Origin: Bernardetia sp. ABR2-2B
GTDB taxonomy: Bacteria > Bacteroidota > Bacteroidia > Cytophagales > Bernardetiaceae
Direction of reading: 5' to 3'
DNA length: 64,000 nt
NCBI RefSeq assembly: GCF_037126435.1
Contig: NZ_CP147020.1
Coordinates: 3,142,001-3,206,000 of the forward strand
The first letter of the stretch is position 1. Each line of letters starts with the position of its first letter. A program made the position numbers and the translations under genes. The notes beneath the pieces were generated by a model, which had not been told where the DNA came from, searched no databases, and saw nothing but the letters and a program-made list of their open reading frames with translations. Shown in pieces: positions 1 through 8,667 of this stretch.

Positions 1-1106
1 GGAACAACGGATTGGTCAAAGGCATTTGTGATAGCATAATCAATGACAAACTGTTTGACTACAATACCTACACCAAAGTTGGGTTGATATGTCCAAGATT
101 TGCTACGGTCAAAATCTGTAACTTGTTGAAAATTACCAATTCCACCACGCAAATAAACTATATTTTTGTAGTCTGCCTCTACTCCAAGAGTAGGAGCAAC
201 AGAAGCAAAGTCGCCTTTGATAACTGTGTTTCTTCTACCATCAAAGGTAGTTTCTAAACCCAAGCTTCCCATAACTCCAAATTGTGTGTTTTTGCTGCGC
301 CAAGGATAAGATACTCCTAGTGTAACACGTGGAAGAGTTACTTCTAATGAGTTTGTAGGAATTTCATTTCCTGTTCTTGAAAAAGTCTCCCTGACAGCAT
401 CACTATTGAAAGAATAAGCATTGTATGTTCCTGTTATATCACGCCCCATAATTCCAATTTGCCAGTTTTTTATTTGTGTCTGCATTCCTACATCAATTCC
501 AAAGCCCCAAGAGGTAGCAAAAATACCAGCCGAACGATGCACTACTTTTGCGTTTGCTCCCAAATAAATAGGATATTTTTTTTCTGCTCTGTATTCTTTT
601 TCTTCTGTTGCTTCTCTTTCTTTTATTTTTAAGCTCATTGCACGAGCATACGAAAACATAAAAGCATACGAAGCCTCTGCAAACGAACCTACGTTATTAT
701 AATCTACGTTTCCATTTTCATCTATCAAAAAACGAGTATCAGGAATATCATCAATACCAAAACGAATAACTGAAAAAGCAATTCGATTGGTAGAATCAAT
801 AGCAGCCGAAAAACCTCCGTAATCATAATTGGCAATTCCTCCAAAATAAGAAACATGCATCAATGAGAGTTCATATTGTTCCTTAGAGCGCAAAAGACCT
901 GCTGGATTCCAGTAGGCAGCCGTTACATCATCAGTAAAAGAAACAGGTGTTCCTGCCATTGCTAATCCTCTTGCGCCTACTCCAATAGCTAAAAATTCGT
1001 TACTGTATTTGGGAGCATTTTGAGCTACTGCCGAAAAGCACAAAAAGAGCATAATCAGAGAAGAGCTAACTAGTTTTATATAAAGAGTAGAAATAGAATT
1101 ATTCAT
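1..1106 (-). CDS. PorV/PorQ-like outer-membrane beta-barrel protein (3' end outside window)
   Basis: Reading leftwards from an ATG at 1106 the frame stays open to the window edge, so about 368 residues are visible and the C-terminus is missing. The start is followed by a Sec signal peptide ending in CFSAVAQ, then the sequence GVGARGLAMAGTPVSFTDDV followed by TAAYWNPAGL. That N-terminal pattern (an all-round glycine-rich strand, then a WNPAGL-type turn) is typical of the PorV/PorQ family, FadL-like barrels of the type IX secretion system and relatives. The rest alternates polar and aromatic residues as expected for barrel strands. PorV shuttles type IX substrates to the surface; whether this copy is PorV, PorQ or a paralogue cannot be decided without the rest of the gene and its neighbours. 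Confidence 0.8.
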   Translation of the reverse strand, partial: MNNSISTLYIKLVSSSLIMLFLCFSAVAQNAPKYSNEFLAIGVGARGLAMAGTPVSFTDDVTAAYWNPAGLLRSKEQYELSLMHVSYFGGIANYDYGGFSAAIDSTNRIAFSVIRFGIDDIPDTRFLIDENGNVDYNNVGSFAEASYAFMFSYARAMSLKIKEREATEEKEYRAEKKYPIYLGANAKVVHRSAGIFATSWGFGIDVGMQTQIKNWQIGIMGRDITGTYNAYSFNSDAVRETFSRTGNEIPTNSLEVTLPRVTLGVSYPWRSKNTQFGVMGSLGLETTFDGRRNTVIKGDFASVAPTLGVEADYKNIVYLRGGIGNFQQVTDFDRSKSWTYQPNFGVGIVVKQFVIDYAITNAFDQSVV

Positions 1107-1291
1107 TAAATAAATAAGAAAAATAAGATGATAAAAACATACTTGAATAGCTTTCTAACTATCTAGTTTTTAAACAGATAAATGCCATATATACAAAGAT
1201 ACACAAATCCTTAAATTTTATTTTTAATAGAATGTAACAAATCATTTATTTAACGTTTTGATTTTCTATGTATAACTCTTCATAAGACAGC

Positions 1292-1330
1292 AAAAGGCTT
1301 TCCAATACGAATATTAGAAAGCCTTTTTTT
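1292..1330 (-). terminator. Hairpin terminator
   Basis: The arms AAAAGGCTTTC (1292-1302) and GAAAGCCTTTT (1317-1327) are perfect complements with T-rich tails on both sides. It lies 25 bp past the stop of the minus-strand gene at 1355, so it most likely ends that transcript before it reaches the barrel gene. Confidence 0.75.
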
Positions 1331-1354
1331 GTATAAAAAGATTCAAAATTAGGA

Positions 1355-1810
1355 TTAATCCCATTCTTTATCAGCAAACTCTTCTTTTGCTTTGCCTTTT
1401 TCATTAAACCATTCTGGTAGTCCGTAGGCGTATCCTTTCTTACCAGGTACGTTATAGCTCTGAATACGGTCTTTGAGTTTGTAAAGTGCAGCAGATAATG
1501 CTCTATCTACTTGGATTGCACTACGGTCTCCAATACGGTCGTCTTCGAAAGCCAAATCACGCATTTCGTATTTGAACAAAAGCTCATTTTTTTCTTGTAA
1601 TTTGTCTAGGATAAATTTCTCCCATTGGATACGTCCACGACGCATTCCTCGCTCACCAGCACTAAAACTACTACTTCTTTCTTCTCCTTTAAGACGTGCA
1701 AGAACGGCACGAATATCTTCAGCTTCTTTTGTAATTGCAGCCAGACGGCGTTCGTAACGAGCAGTAATTTCTGCAAGCTGTTGTTCACTAAAATTGACAG
1801 TCTTTGTCAT
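1355..1810 (-). CDS. Small conserved-looking protein, coiled coil plus possible winged-helix end
   Basis: I do not recognise this 151-residue protein. It has no signal peptide and no membrane segment. Residues 5-45 are charged and heptad-like (an EQQLAEITARYERR-type helix), suggesting a coiled coil that could make it a dimer. Residues 55-145 are compact, with a helix around LSAALYKLKDRIQSYN followed by a G-rich turn and GLPEWF, a layout compatible with a winged-helix wing, but this is only a resemblance. It is a lone transcription unit with its own terminator and a 677-base spacer upstream. Its GC content is slightly higher than that of neighbouring genes, as in well-expressed cytosolic proteins. 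Function unknown. Confidence 0.7.
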   Translation of the reverse strand: MTKTVNFSEQQLAEITARYERRLAAITKEAEDIRAVLARLKGEERSSSFSAGERGMRRGRIQWEKFILDKLQEKNELLFKYEMRDLAFEDDRIGDRSAIQVDRALSAALYKLKDRIQSYNVPGKKGYAYGLPEWFNEKGKAKEEFADKEWD

Positions 1811-2487
1811 AACATTAAAAAATTTGTGTGAAAATCAAGTTATTTTGGGTAAAAAGCAAAAACAAAAAATCATTCTCTTACTTAAAAAGTAATTGGGAAT
1901 ATTATGAAAGAGAATAATAGTATTCAATTTTAAATTCAAACCAAATATTTATTTTATTGCTTACGAAGGCACTTTATTATATTTATAATTTTATTTCAAC
2001 TTTTTCAACTTTTCAGGAGTTATTGAAAATATATGGGGGCTATTTTCTCTCCTATTTTTTAAAAGTTTTTTAGAAAAAATAGAAATTAATCAATCGTTAA
2101 ATCAATGTCCTTTTTTATGTTTTATATAAAAATGGTATTCAAGAATATAGTATATAAAATGACTTTGTTGTATGGCAAAAATAACAAAGTTTTTCTAATA
2201 ACAATAAATTTTGTAAAATTTTTTTAAGGTTTTTGATTTTTTTTTTATTTTCAATGAATACAATCTAGGTTTTATACTTTATTTATATGTACATTTATTT
2301 TTTTGTTTTATCTAGCCTTGTGAAGAGAAAGCAGAAAAAATGGCTTTAACTTTGATTTTTGTTTAACAAAATTAATTCTTCAAGAGTAATAAAAACTTTT
2401 TCTTATCTTTTGGCTTTATTCATAATGGGATTTCGCAATTCTATTTTTTTAACTTATTTTTCAAGACTTAATTTTTATATTTTCATT
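1811..2487. other. AT-rich spacer without recognisable gene
   Basis: This is a divergent intergenic region of 677 bases between the minus-strand gene at 1810 and the plus-strand LysM gene at 2488. It is very AT-rich, with T and A runs around 2215-2260. An in-frame ATG exists at 2359, but the added N-terminus would be non-conserved and hydrophobic, so I treat it as leader. I see no RNA gene, no inverted-repeat element and no clear TTG/TAnnTTTG promoter. Confidence 0.5.
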
Positions 2488-2979
2488 ATGGGATTATTTT
2501 CATTCATTAAAGAAGCAGGTGCAAAAGTATTTGGTAAAAAAGAGGAAAAAAGACAAGCTCCAGACCCTCAAATTGCAAAGCACATAGAAGAAGAACAAAA
2601 AGTAGAAAAATCTAAACTAGAATCTCTACGAGACCAAGTCGTAGCTCTAAATATTCCTATCGATAACTTAAATCTTGCTTTTGGTCAATCTGTAACCGTA
2701 ACTGGAAAAACACAGACGAATGCAGAGCGTGAAAAAATTATCTTAGCTATCGGAAATGTAGAAGGGGTTTCGATTGTGGAAGACAAAATTGAAGTCGTAG
2801 AGAAAGAGAAAGAAGCAGAGTTTTATACTGTCAAAAAGGGCGATAGTTTATCCAAGATTGCAGGAGAGTTTTATGATAATGTACAAGCTTATCCAATTAT
2901 TTTTGAAGCCAACAAACCAATGCTCAAAGACCCTAGTTTGATTTATCCAGGGCAAGTATTGCGTATTCCTGCTCAATAA
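2488..2979 (+). CDS. BON and LysM domain protein (Kbp/YgaU-like)
   Basis: This 163-residue cytosolic-type protein closely follows the layout of Escherichia coli Kbp (YgaU), a potassium-binding protein. It opens with MGLFSFIKEAGAKVFGKKEE, matching the Kbp N-terminus, so I start it at 2488 and not at the in-frame ATG at 2359. A BON domain follows at about residues 45-95 (a VTVTGKTQTNAEREKI core with NVEGVSIVED), then a C-terminal LysM domain at about 112-161 (FYTVKKGDSLSKIAGEFY, NKPMLKDPSLIYPGQVLRIP). No export signal is visible. Family knowledge suggests a small soluble stress-related protein; K+ binding is known for the E. coli protein and only inferred here. It is monocistronic with a strong terminator. 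Confidence 0.88.
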   Translation: MGLFSFIKEAGAKVFGKKEEKRQAPDPQIAKHIEEEQKVEKSKLESLRDQVVALNIPIDNLNLAFGQSVTVTGKTQTNAEREKIILAIGNVEGVSIVEDKIEVVEKEKEAEFYTVKKGDSLSKIAGEFYDNVQAYPIIFEANKPMLKDPSLIYPGQVLRIPAQ

Positions 2980-3002
2980 ATTCTTATTAATTCTCAATAT
3001 TG

Positions 3003-3039
3003 AAAAGACCTTTACAAATCATTTATGAAGGTCTTTTTT
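3003..3039 (+). terminator. Rho-independent terminator after the LysM gene
   Basis: AAAGACCTT (3004-3012) pairs with AAGGTCTTT (3028-3036) across a 15-base loop and runs into six T residues. It sits 24 bp after the stop codon. Confidence 0.85.
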
Positions 3040-3072
3040 GTGTTCATATAGAACTATTCTGTATCCTCGTTT

Positions 3073-3621
3073 ATGAATCCAATACAACTACTAAAAGAAG
3101 CAATAGACAAAAAAGCTCCTGCTTTATGGGACAAAGAAATGATTTTATCAAGAAATGAAATGCTTGTTCGGACAGGAAGTGTTGATAATTGGATTTATTA
3201 TGTAGAAAGTGGCGCACTAAGAATTTGTGTAGAAAGTGAAAACGAAATTCATACTACTCGCTTTGCATATCGTGGTTCATTAGTTACTGTTTTGGATTCT
3301 TTTTTTAGAAATATTCCTACTATTTACTCTATTGAAGCGATTAGAAAATCAAAAGTAGTACGTATGAAGGCAGACGATTTTAAAGACTTTCTTTTGTCAA
3401 ATACAGAATACACAAACCTTTGGCGCATCTTGTTGGAAGAACTCGTTTTACAACAACTGGAAAGAGAGGTTGATTTATTGAATAACTCTCCTGCTGAAAG
3501 ATACAAACGTGTTTATCAGCGAAGTCCACAACTTTTTCAAGAAATTCCTCATAAATATATTGCTGCTTACCTTCGAATGACTCCCGAAACATTTAGTCGT
3601 TTGCATTCAAATCATAAATAG
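3073..3621 (+). CDS. Crp/Fnr-family transcriptional regulator
   Basis: At 182 residues this is a short member of the Crp/Fnr family in the form common in Bacteroidota. Residues 20-115 form the cyclic-nucleotide-binding-type beta barrel (IYYVESGALRICVE, TTRFAYRGSLVTVLDSF), followed by the long dimer helix (LLEELVLQQLEREVDLLNNSPAERY). The C-terminal helix-turn-helix is HKYIAAYLRMTPETFSRLH at about 159-177, ending almost directly after the recognition helix. No cysteine cluster for an Fe-S centre is seen, so it is not a classic oxygen-sensing FNR; the ligand is unknown. It converges with the hydrolase gene, the stops being only 13 bp apart, with no terminator between them. Confidence 0.88.
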   Translation: MNPIQLLKEAIDKKAPALWDKEMILSRNEMLVRTGSVDNWIYYVESGALRICVESENEIHTTRFAYRGSLVTVLDSFFRNIPTIYSIEAIRKSKVVRMKADDFKDFLLSNTEYTNLWRILLEELVLQQLEREVDLLNNSPAERYKRVYQRSPQLFQEIPHKYIAAYLRMTPETFSRLHSNHK

Positions 3622-3634
3622 TTATTTTGTTAGC

Positions 3635-4525
3635 CTATTTCTTAGTTTCATCAAGCATTTTTAAAATTAAATTTCTGACTGTATCTTGATGCGTCCAAGG
3701 AATAAAATGATTGGCTTTTGGTAGCGTAATGAGTTCAAAAGAAGTATTGTTTTTTGATTGTTCTTCCAAAAAAAGAGCGTGTCCGTAGGGAACAATTTTA
3801 TCTTTTTTTCCATGCAAAACTATCAAAGGAATGTTGATTTTATTAATATTATTTTCAATTAATTTTAGGTCTTCTTGTAGGTGTAACATTTCTTTATTTG
3901 AGACTGTAAGAGCAGCAGGAAGCCACCAACGCACAAAAACAGACTTTGCAGCACCATTATACCAACGAGGAACTGTAAGTTCTGACGAAGAAAGACCAGC
4001 CAAACTTACTATACCACTCATCATAGTAGGATAATCGATAGCCATTTGAAGAACAACAGCTCCACCATAAGAATGAGCAACCAAAATAGGCTTTTGCTTA
4101 GTGGAATCTTGATATTTTTCCAAAACACCTTTATAAAAACGAGCTTGTTCTTTTAGGTTTTTTTCATAATTTCCAAAATCAGATTTTCCATATCCTGTTC
4201 TGTCTAAAGCCACAATATTTGCACGAGAAAGCAACGTAGAATCTTTGAAATAATCTAAAAAAGCACTCCAATCTCCTGGTGAGCCGTGTATAAAAAATAA
4301 AGTAGGAAGCGAATCATCCCCTATCTTAGCATAATGAATCTTACGCTCTTCGAACTCTACATAATCAAAGCTAGGCTTATATTTTTGGTCTTTAAACTCT
4401 TTTCTTACTTTTCTATCACTAATTCGGAATTGCATACAGCTAGAAATTAATTGTAAACCTATTAGTAGAAATAAAAATATATATGTTCGCTTTCTACGAA
4501 AGATAGTTTTGAAAAATGAATTCAT
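3635..4525 (-). CDS. Alpha/beta-hydrolase lipoprotein
   Basis: I start this gene at 4525 (MNSFFKTIF), giving 296 residues; the in-frame ATG at 4558 would only push the export signal inward. Positive residues, a hydrophobic stretch and the lipobox LISSC (Cys about 30) indicate a lipoprotein. The alpha/beta-hydrolase fold is clear: the oxyanion-hole region FFIHGSPGDWSAF, ALDRTGYGKSD, the nucleophile elbow AHSYGG (Ser about 152), the acid in VLHGKKDKIVP (Asp about 242) and the His in KANHFIPW (about 273). All three catalytic residues are present, so it should be active. The substrate is unknown; ester hydrolase or haloperoxidase-like labels would be guesses. It is divergent from the sensor gene starting at 4711. 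Confidence 0.85.
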   Translation of the reverse strand: MNSFFKTIFRRKRTYIFLFLLIGLQLISSCMQFRISDRKVRKEFKDQKYKPSFDYVEFEERKIHYAKIGDDSLPTLFFIHGSPGDWSAFLDYFKDSTLLSRANIVALDRTGYGKSDFGNYEKNLKEQARFYKGVLEKYQDSTKQKPILVAHSYGGAVVLQMAIDYPTMMSGIVSLAGLSSSELTVPRWYNGAAKSVFVRWWLPAALTVSNKEMLHLQEDLKLIENNINKINIPLIVLHGKKDKIVPYGHALFLEEQSKNNTSFELITLPKANHFIPWTHQDTVRNLILKMLDETKK

Positions 4526-4710
4526 AAGTAGTAGTTCAAGATAGTTGATAACAAGCAATTATTTTGAAGAAGAACACTATTACTTACAAACTGTTTTTAT
4601 TCAATCCTTTACAATTTGATAAAAAGAATTTAAAAATAACTATTTCTATTCAAAAAAATTATTCGTATTTTGTCATTCATTCAAAAAAAACAAACGTCTC
4701 AATTAGATTA

Positions 4711-6834
4711 ATGAAAAAATTTCGTCTTACTATTTGGCAACGCATCTTTGGAGGGTTTTCAATTCTTCTTCTGCTTTTTATAGCAGGAGCAGTTACGCTT
4801 ATCGTACAACTCACCAAGAACGTAGCACAAATAGACGAATATACAGAAGTAGTTCAGCCCTCTGTTGAGAATTTGAAAGAGTTTCGTAGTCTTGCCAATA
4901 CTTCGATGAGGCTTATTACAAGCTATGTTTATTTCCAGAGCGAAGAACAGAATGACGCAGCCAAAAACTCTCTTCGCAAACTTCAAAGCAAAACTTACCC
5001 TGCCATAAAAGACAAACTTATTTCACTTTCAGAAGGTTGGCAAAATGATGAAGAAACTTCCTTTGAGATTTTGAATAATACCTTTACAGCTATGGACAGT
5101 ATGCATAAAATCGAACAGCGTATTGTTTCTTCATTGAATGATAAAAATGCAACAGAAAAAAATCTTTTAGTACAAGAAACAGGCTTTCAGAACCAAATGC
5201 AAGGGCTAAATAATATCTTCGAACAGATAAAGATAGATTTAGAGATATTGATAGAAAATAAAAAAATAGCAGGACAACAAACTCAAGATGCTGTTAATAA
5301 TGCTTCGGTTACGCTTCGAAATGATGCTATTTTTGTAAGTATAATTGCTGTTATTTTAGGCTTTATATTGGCATTTTTATTAGCTCAAACGATTATTTCA
5401 CGCATCAAAGTCGTAAGAGATAGTATAAAAAAACTTAGTGAGGGAGTTTTGCCACGCTTTGAAAAATATAAAGACGACAGAGAAAATATGCAAGTAGATG
5501 AGATTGGAGAAATGGAAATTGCACTTCAAACGCTTATTCTTGGGTTAAAAGATACATCAGACTTTGCTAAAGAAATCGGACAAGGTCATTATCAATCAGA
5601 TTTTACGCCTCTTTCTGAAAGAGATATTTTGGGAAATTCACTCCTCAAAATGCGCAATAATCTACGAGAAACAGAATATAGTGCAAAAGAAAGACGCTGG
5701 AAAAATGAAGGTACAATGCTCGTCTCTGATGTTTTAAGAAATAGCAATCGTTCCTTTGAAGAAATTACAGATGAGCTTATTACAGCTTTAGTACGTTATT
5801 TGGAAGCAAATCAAGGTGGGTTTTTCTTGAAAGAAATAGAAGGAAGACACGAGCAATTACGATTAATGGCGTATTATGCGTGGGATAAAAAACGTTTTTT
5901 GAATAGCACTATTCAGCTAGGCGAAGGTCTGACAGGACAGGCTTGGCAAGAAGGACAAACAATGCACCTTACTGATGTGCCTAAAGAATATGTAACAGTT
6001 ACTTCGGGACTTGGAAAAGCAAACCCTCGTTCTATCCTAATTATTCCGATGCTTCTAAACAAAGAAGTATATGGAATGATAGAAATTGCTTCTTTCAAAG
6101 AGTTTGAGTCCCATCAAATTGAATTTTTGGAGACAATAGGAGAAACAGTCGCTGCAACGCTTTCTATTCTACAAAGTAATATTACGGGTCAGCGTTTGCT
6201 TCAAGAATCCGAACAAATGACACAGCAATTACGAGCGCAGGAAGAAGAAATGCGCCAAAATATGGAAGAACTCCAAGCTACACAAGAAGAAATGGGAAGA
6301 GTTCAGAAAGAATTACAATACAGAAATGAGCTTATTGAATCTAGTTTTTATTTGTTGGAATTAGATTATAAAAAGAATATTACAAGTATAAACAGTTTGG
6401 CTATTGATGCATTAGGATATTCAAAATCAACTCTGTTAGAGCGTTCTGCATTTGGGATTTTTGCACAAGAAGGCGAACTACAACAAGGTTTTAATACGAT
6501 GGCGCAAGGTGCGATTTGGAAAGCTGAAACAACCTTACTTAATCGAACAGGAGAAGAAATTTGGATACAAGCAATTGGAGTAGCTCTTTTCAATAATTCT
6601 GGAACTATCGAACGTTATGTACTTGTTTTGGCTGATATTTCTCAAATCAAAGCAAATGAAGCAAAAATAAAAGAACAGACAACAAAAATGGAAGAAAGTA
6701 GAAATACTGAGAAAAAGCGTTCAGAATATGCGCTACAAGCTCAAAAAAATATGCTAGAAAAATTAGTTGCGAGGCATAACGCCGAAAAAGAAGAATTACA
6801 AAAACGTATTGAAGAATTAGAAAAAAACAATTAA
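4711..6834 (+). CDS. Membrane sensor with HAMP, GAF and PAS domains, no kinase
   Basis: I choose ATG 4711 (MKKFRLTIWQRIFGGFS), which puts the first membrane helix directly after a basic start; the upstream in-frame ATG at 4564 adds a lysine-rich stretch. The 707 residues show TM1 (about 10-33), an extracytoplasmic helical bundle of the four-helix MCP-sensor kind, TM2 (about 205-230), a HAMP-like linker with a DEIGEMEIALQTL motif, a GAF domain (about 350-490, with the QLGEGLTGQAWQEGQ core), a long coiled coil rich in E and Q (about 495-545), a PAS-like domain (about 546-655, ending VLVLADISQIKANEAK) and a final coiled coil. There is no histidine-kinase, GGDEF, phosphatase or methylation/CheW hairpin. 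The output is therefore likely a partner protein. aroB starts 9 bp later and may be cotranscribed. Confidence 0.85.
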   Translation: MKKFRLTIWQRIFGGFSILLLLFIAGAVTLIVQLTKNVAQIDEYTEVVQPSVENLKEFRSLANTSMRLITSYVYFQSEEQNDAAKNSLRKLQSKTYPAIKDKLISLSEGWQNDEETSFEILNNTFTAMDSMHKIEQRIVSSLNDKNATEKNLLVQETGFQNQMQGLNNIFEQIKIDLEILIENKKIAGQQTQDAVNNASVTLRNDAIFVSIIAVILGFILAFLLAQTIISRIKVVRDSIKKLSEGVLPRFEKYKDDRENMQVDEIGEMEIALQTLILGLKDTSDFAKEIGQGHYQSDFTPLSERDILGNSLLKMRNNLRETEYSAKERRWKNEGTMLVSDVLRNSNRSFEEITDELITALVRYLEANQGGFFLKEIEGRHEQLRLMAYYAWDKKRFLNSTIQLGEGLTGQAWQEGQTMHLTDVPKEYVTVTSGLGKANPRSILIIPMLLNKEVYGMIEIASFKEFESHQIEFLETIGETVAATLSILQSNITGQRLLQESEQMTQQLRAQEEEMRQNMEELQATQEEMGRVQKELQYRNELIESSFYLLELDYKKNITSINSLAIDALGYSKSTLLERSAFGIFAQEGELQQGFNTMAQGAIWKAETTLLNRTGEEIWIQAIGVALFNNSGTIERYVLVLADISQIKANEAKIKEQTTKMEESRNTEKKRSEYALQAQKNMLEKLVARHNAEKEELQKRIEELEKNN

Positions 6835-6843
6835 GAATTAATA

Positions 6844-7992
6844 ATGCAAACTACTAGAGTAGCTGACCTACCTTCATATATAACCTTCGAATCTTTAGAA
6901 AAAATAACAGCATTACTTCAAAACCGACAAGTCGCTGTTTTGGTAGATGAAAATACAAAAAGAGATTGTTATCCTATTTTATATAAAGTCTTCGAAAATG
7001 CTAAACTACCAAAACCTTTATTGATAGAAATTCTTTCAGGAGAAAGCAATAAAACCCTAGAAACCTGCACACATATTTGGTATGAGCTTACTCAAAATCA
7101 TTTTGATAGAAATTCTATTTTAATCAATCTGGGTGGAGGTGTTATTGGAGATATGGGTGGTTTTTGTGCCTCTACGTATAAGCGTGGGATTGATTTTATT
7201 CAGATTCCGACAACACTTTTATCACAAGTAGATGCTAGTGTGGGAGGAAAGTTAGGTGTCGATTTTAATGGATTCAAAAATCATATAGGACTTTTCAAGA
7301 TTCCTTCAAAAGTATGGATTCATACACCTTTTTTGAAAACATTATCTCAAAATGAAATTCGTTCGGGTTTTGCAGAGGTTATAAAACATTCTCTTATCGC
7401 AGATAAAGAGGAGTGGGATAATCTCCTAAAAGTTGAAAAAATAGATGATAATTTTGAAAATCAAAGCTTGTTTTGGGATAAAATAGTAGCTCATTCTGTT
7501 GTTCTAAAAGCTAACGTTACAGAAGCTGACCCAACTGAAAAAGGACTTCGAAAAATTCTTAATTTTGGTCATACAATAGGACATGCCATTGAGTCTTATT
7601 TTATAGAAGAAAGTAAAAAAGAAAATAAGAAGAAAAACAACCCTACACCTGTTTTTTTACATGGAGAAGCTATTGCGCTTGGTATGATAGCAGAGAGTTA
7701 TTTTTCAGCTTATTTGTGCAAAGAAATATACCCTAGTCAAAAATTTATTTCAGAAAATGATTTTACAGTAATAAAAAAGTATATTTCATCTGTTTTTGAA
7801 GATACAATAATAGCTTTCAGAAGTGCTATCCAAGAAGAAAATAGAGTAAATGAAATAATCAAATGGGCAAAGCAAGACAAAAAAAATGCTCAAAATAGAA
7901 TACTGACCTGTGCTTTAGAAGAAATTGGAAAGGCAACATTTGATATTTCTATTTCAGAAAAACAAATTTTGGAATGCTTAAAACAGATTTAA
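6844..7992 (+). CDS. aroB: 3-dehydroquinate synthase
   Basis: This 382-residue protein converts DAHP to 3-dehydroquinate, the second step of the shikimate pathway. NAD-binding and active-site motifs are intact: NLGGGVIGDMGGFCASTYKRG, IPTTLLSQVDASVGGKLGVD, ENQ-type and EVIKHSLI segments, NFGHTIGHAIESY and FLHGEAIALGM, which carry the metal-binding Glu and His residues. Between GHTIGHAIE and HGEAIALGM there is a lysine/asparagine-rich insertion (EESKKENKKKNN), which makes it somewhat longer than the usual 350-360 residues; such loops are common in AT-rich genomes. It follows the sensor gene after 9 bp. There is no other shikimate gene nearby. Confidence 0.96.
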   Translation: MQTTRVADLPSYITFESLEKITALLQNRQVAVLVDENTKRDCYPILYKVFENAKLPKPLLIEILSGESNKTLETCTHIWYELTQNHFDRNSILINLGGGVIGDMGGFCASTYKRGIDFIQIPTTLLSQVDASVGGKLGVDFNGFKNHIGLFKIPSKVWIHTPFLKTLSQNEIRSGFAEVIKHSLIADKEEWDNLLKVEKIDDNFENQSLFWDKIVAHSVVLKANVTEADPTEKGLRKILNFGHTIGHAIESYFIEESKKENKKKNNPTPVFLHGEAIALGMIAESYFSAYLCKEIYPSQKFISENDFTVIKKYISSVFEDTIIAFRSAIQEENRVNEIIKWAKQDKKNAQNRILTCALEEIGKATFDISISEKQILECLKQI

Positions 7993-8165
7993 GAAAATGT
8001 TGGATAAAATATTGCTATAATTTCAAAGTAAAGTAATATGCAACTAATTTGATGTTGGCATTTTATATATACTTAAAAATAGTTCTCGAAACTCAATTAC
8101 GGAACAGTATAATAATAGCGATACCAATAACTACAAAACTCAACTTTTAGAGGAAATAATGATAT

Positions 8166-8332
8166 TTTTGTATAAGGTGTTCTTGTTCATTCGTTTGCTC
8201 ACAAATGAATTTGTCGCTTCCTCAGAAGCGTCATTTTGTGCTTTAATCACGCTTCTGAGGAAGCGTTTTTGTTCAGTTCTGGGGAACTAAACACACATGA
8301 ATAATTAACCGTGATAACATTTAATAAAATTA
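8166..8332. repeat. Dispersed repeat, copy 1, with a terminator hairpin
   Basis: This stretch matches 19532-19670 over most of its length with many substitutions: both contain TTTGCTCACAAA, then ATCACGCTTCT, then a CAATTAACC/TAATTAACC end followed by TAATAACnTTTAATAAAAT-like sequence. The copy at 8166 has a perfect internal hairpin, absent from the other copy. Confidence 0.65.
8215..8270 (+). terminator. 17-bp perfect stem-loop terminator
   Basis: CGCTTCCTCAGAAGCGT (8215-8231) pairs perfectly with 8249-8265 and is followed by five T residues. It lies 220 bp past aroB, so it may end aroB readthrough, but it is part of a dispersed repeat and may be there for that reason. Confidence 0.6.
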
Positions 8333-8461
8333 AATTTGTTTTTTTTATATAAAAGCAGTTGTACTTGCCTTTATAATTTGTGTTTTCAAGAAATAAATAG
8401 CTTCTTTGAACTAGATAACTGTTTTTATATCAAAATTTAGTACATTTAAAATTGTATTATT

Positions 8462-8602
8462 GAAGTTGTTTAAGAATATAGATTTTTCCTTAGAATTGGG
8501 TTTGCAAATCCAACTCTAATGGAAAAATAACCTAGCCTTTGTTGGTATTTTAGCGAAGCGACACCAACAAATACACGTATAAAACCTATTCTTAAACAAT
8601 TT
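8462..8602. repeat. Palindromic element, family A, copy 1
   Basis: Ends GAAGTTGTTTAAGAATA (8462) and TATTCTTAAACAATTTT (to about 8603) are inverted repeats. Inside are two hairpins: one centred on TTTGCAAA near 8503-8504 with arms that include one wobble, one mismatch and a bulged T, and one at 8538-8571 with arms TTGTTGGT/ACCAACAA. The copies at 13714 and 49450 share the ends and both hairpins. No reading frame is present. Confidence 0.8.
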
Positions 8603-8667
8603 TATTAATAATTAGGGGACAAAAACAAATTATAAAAACTCTGTTTGTATGAATAGTTGTATTAATA

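Noticed and set aside
12-257. Open frame of 81 codons on the plus strand
   Set aside because: It is antisense to the PorV/PorQ-like gene, which has a signal peptide, family motifs and an open frame to the window edge.
2359-2487. N-terminal extension of the LysM protein
   Set aside because: The homologous Kbp proteins begin at MGLF, and the extra 43 residues are an irregular hydrophobic stretch from AT-rich spacer.
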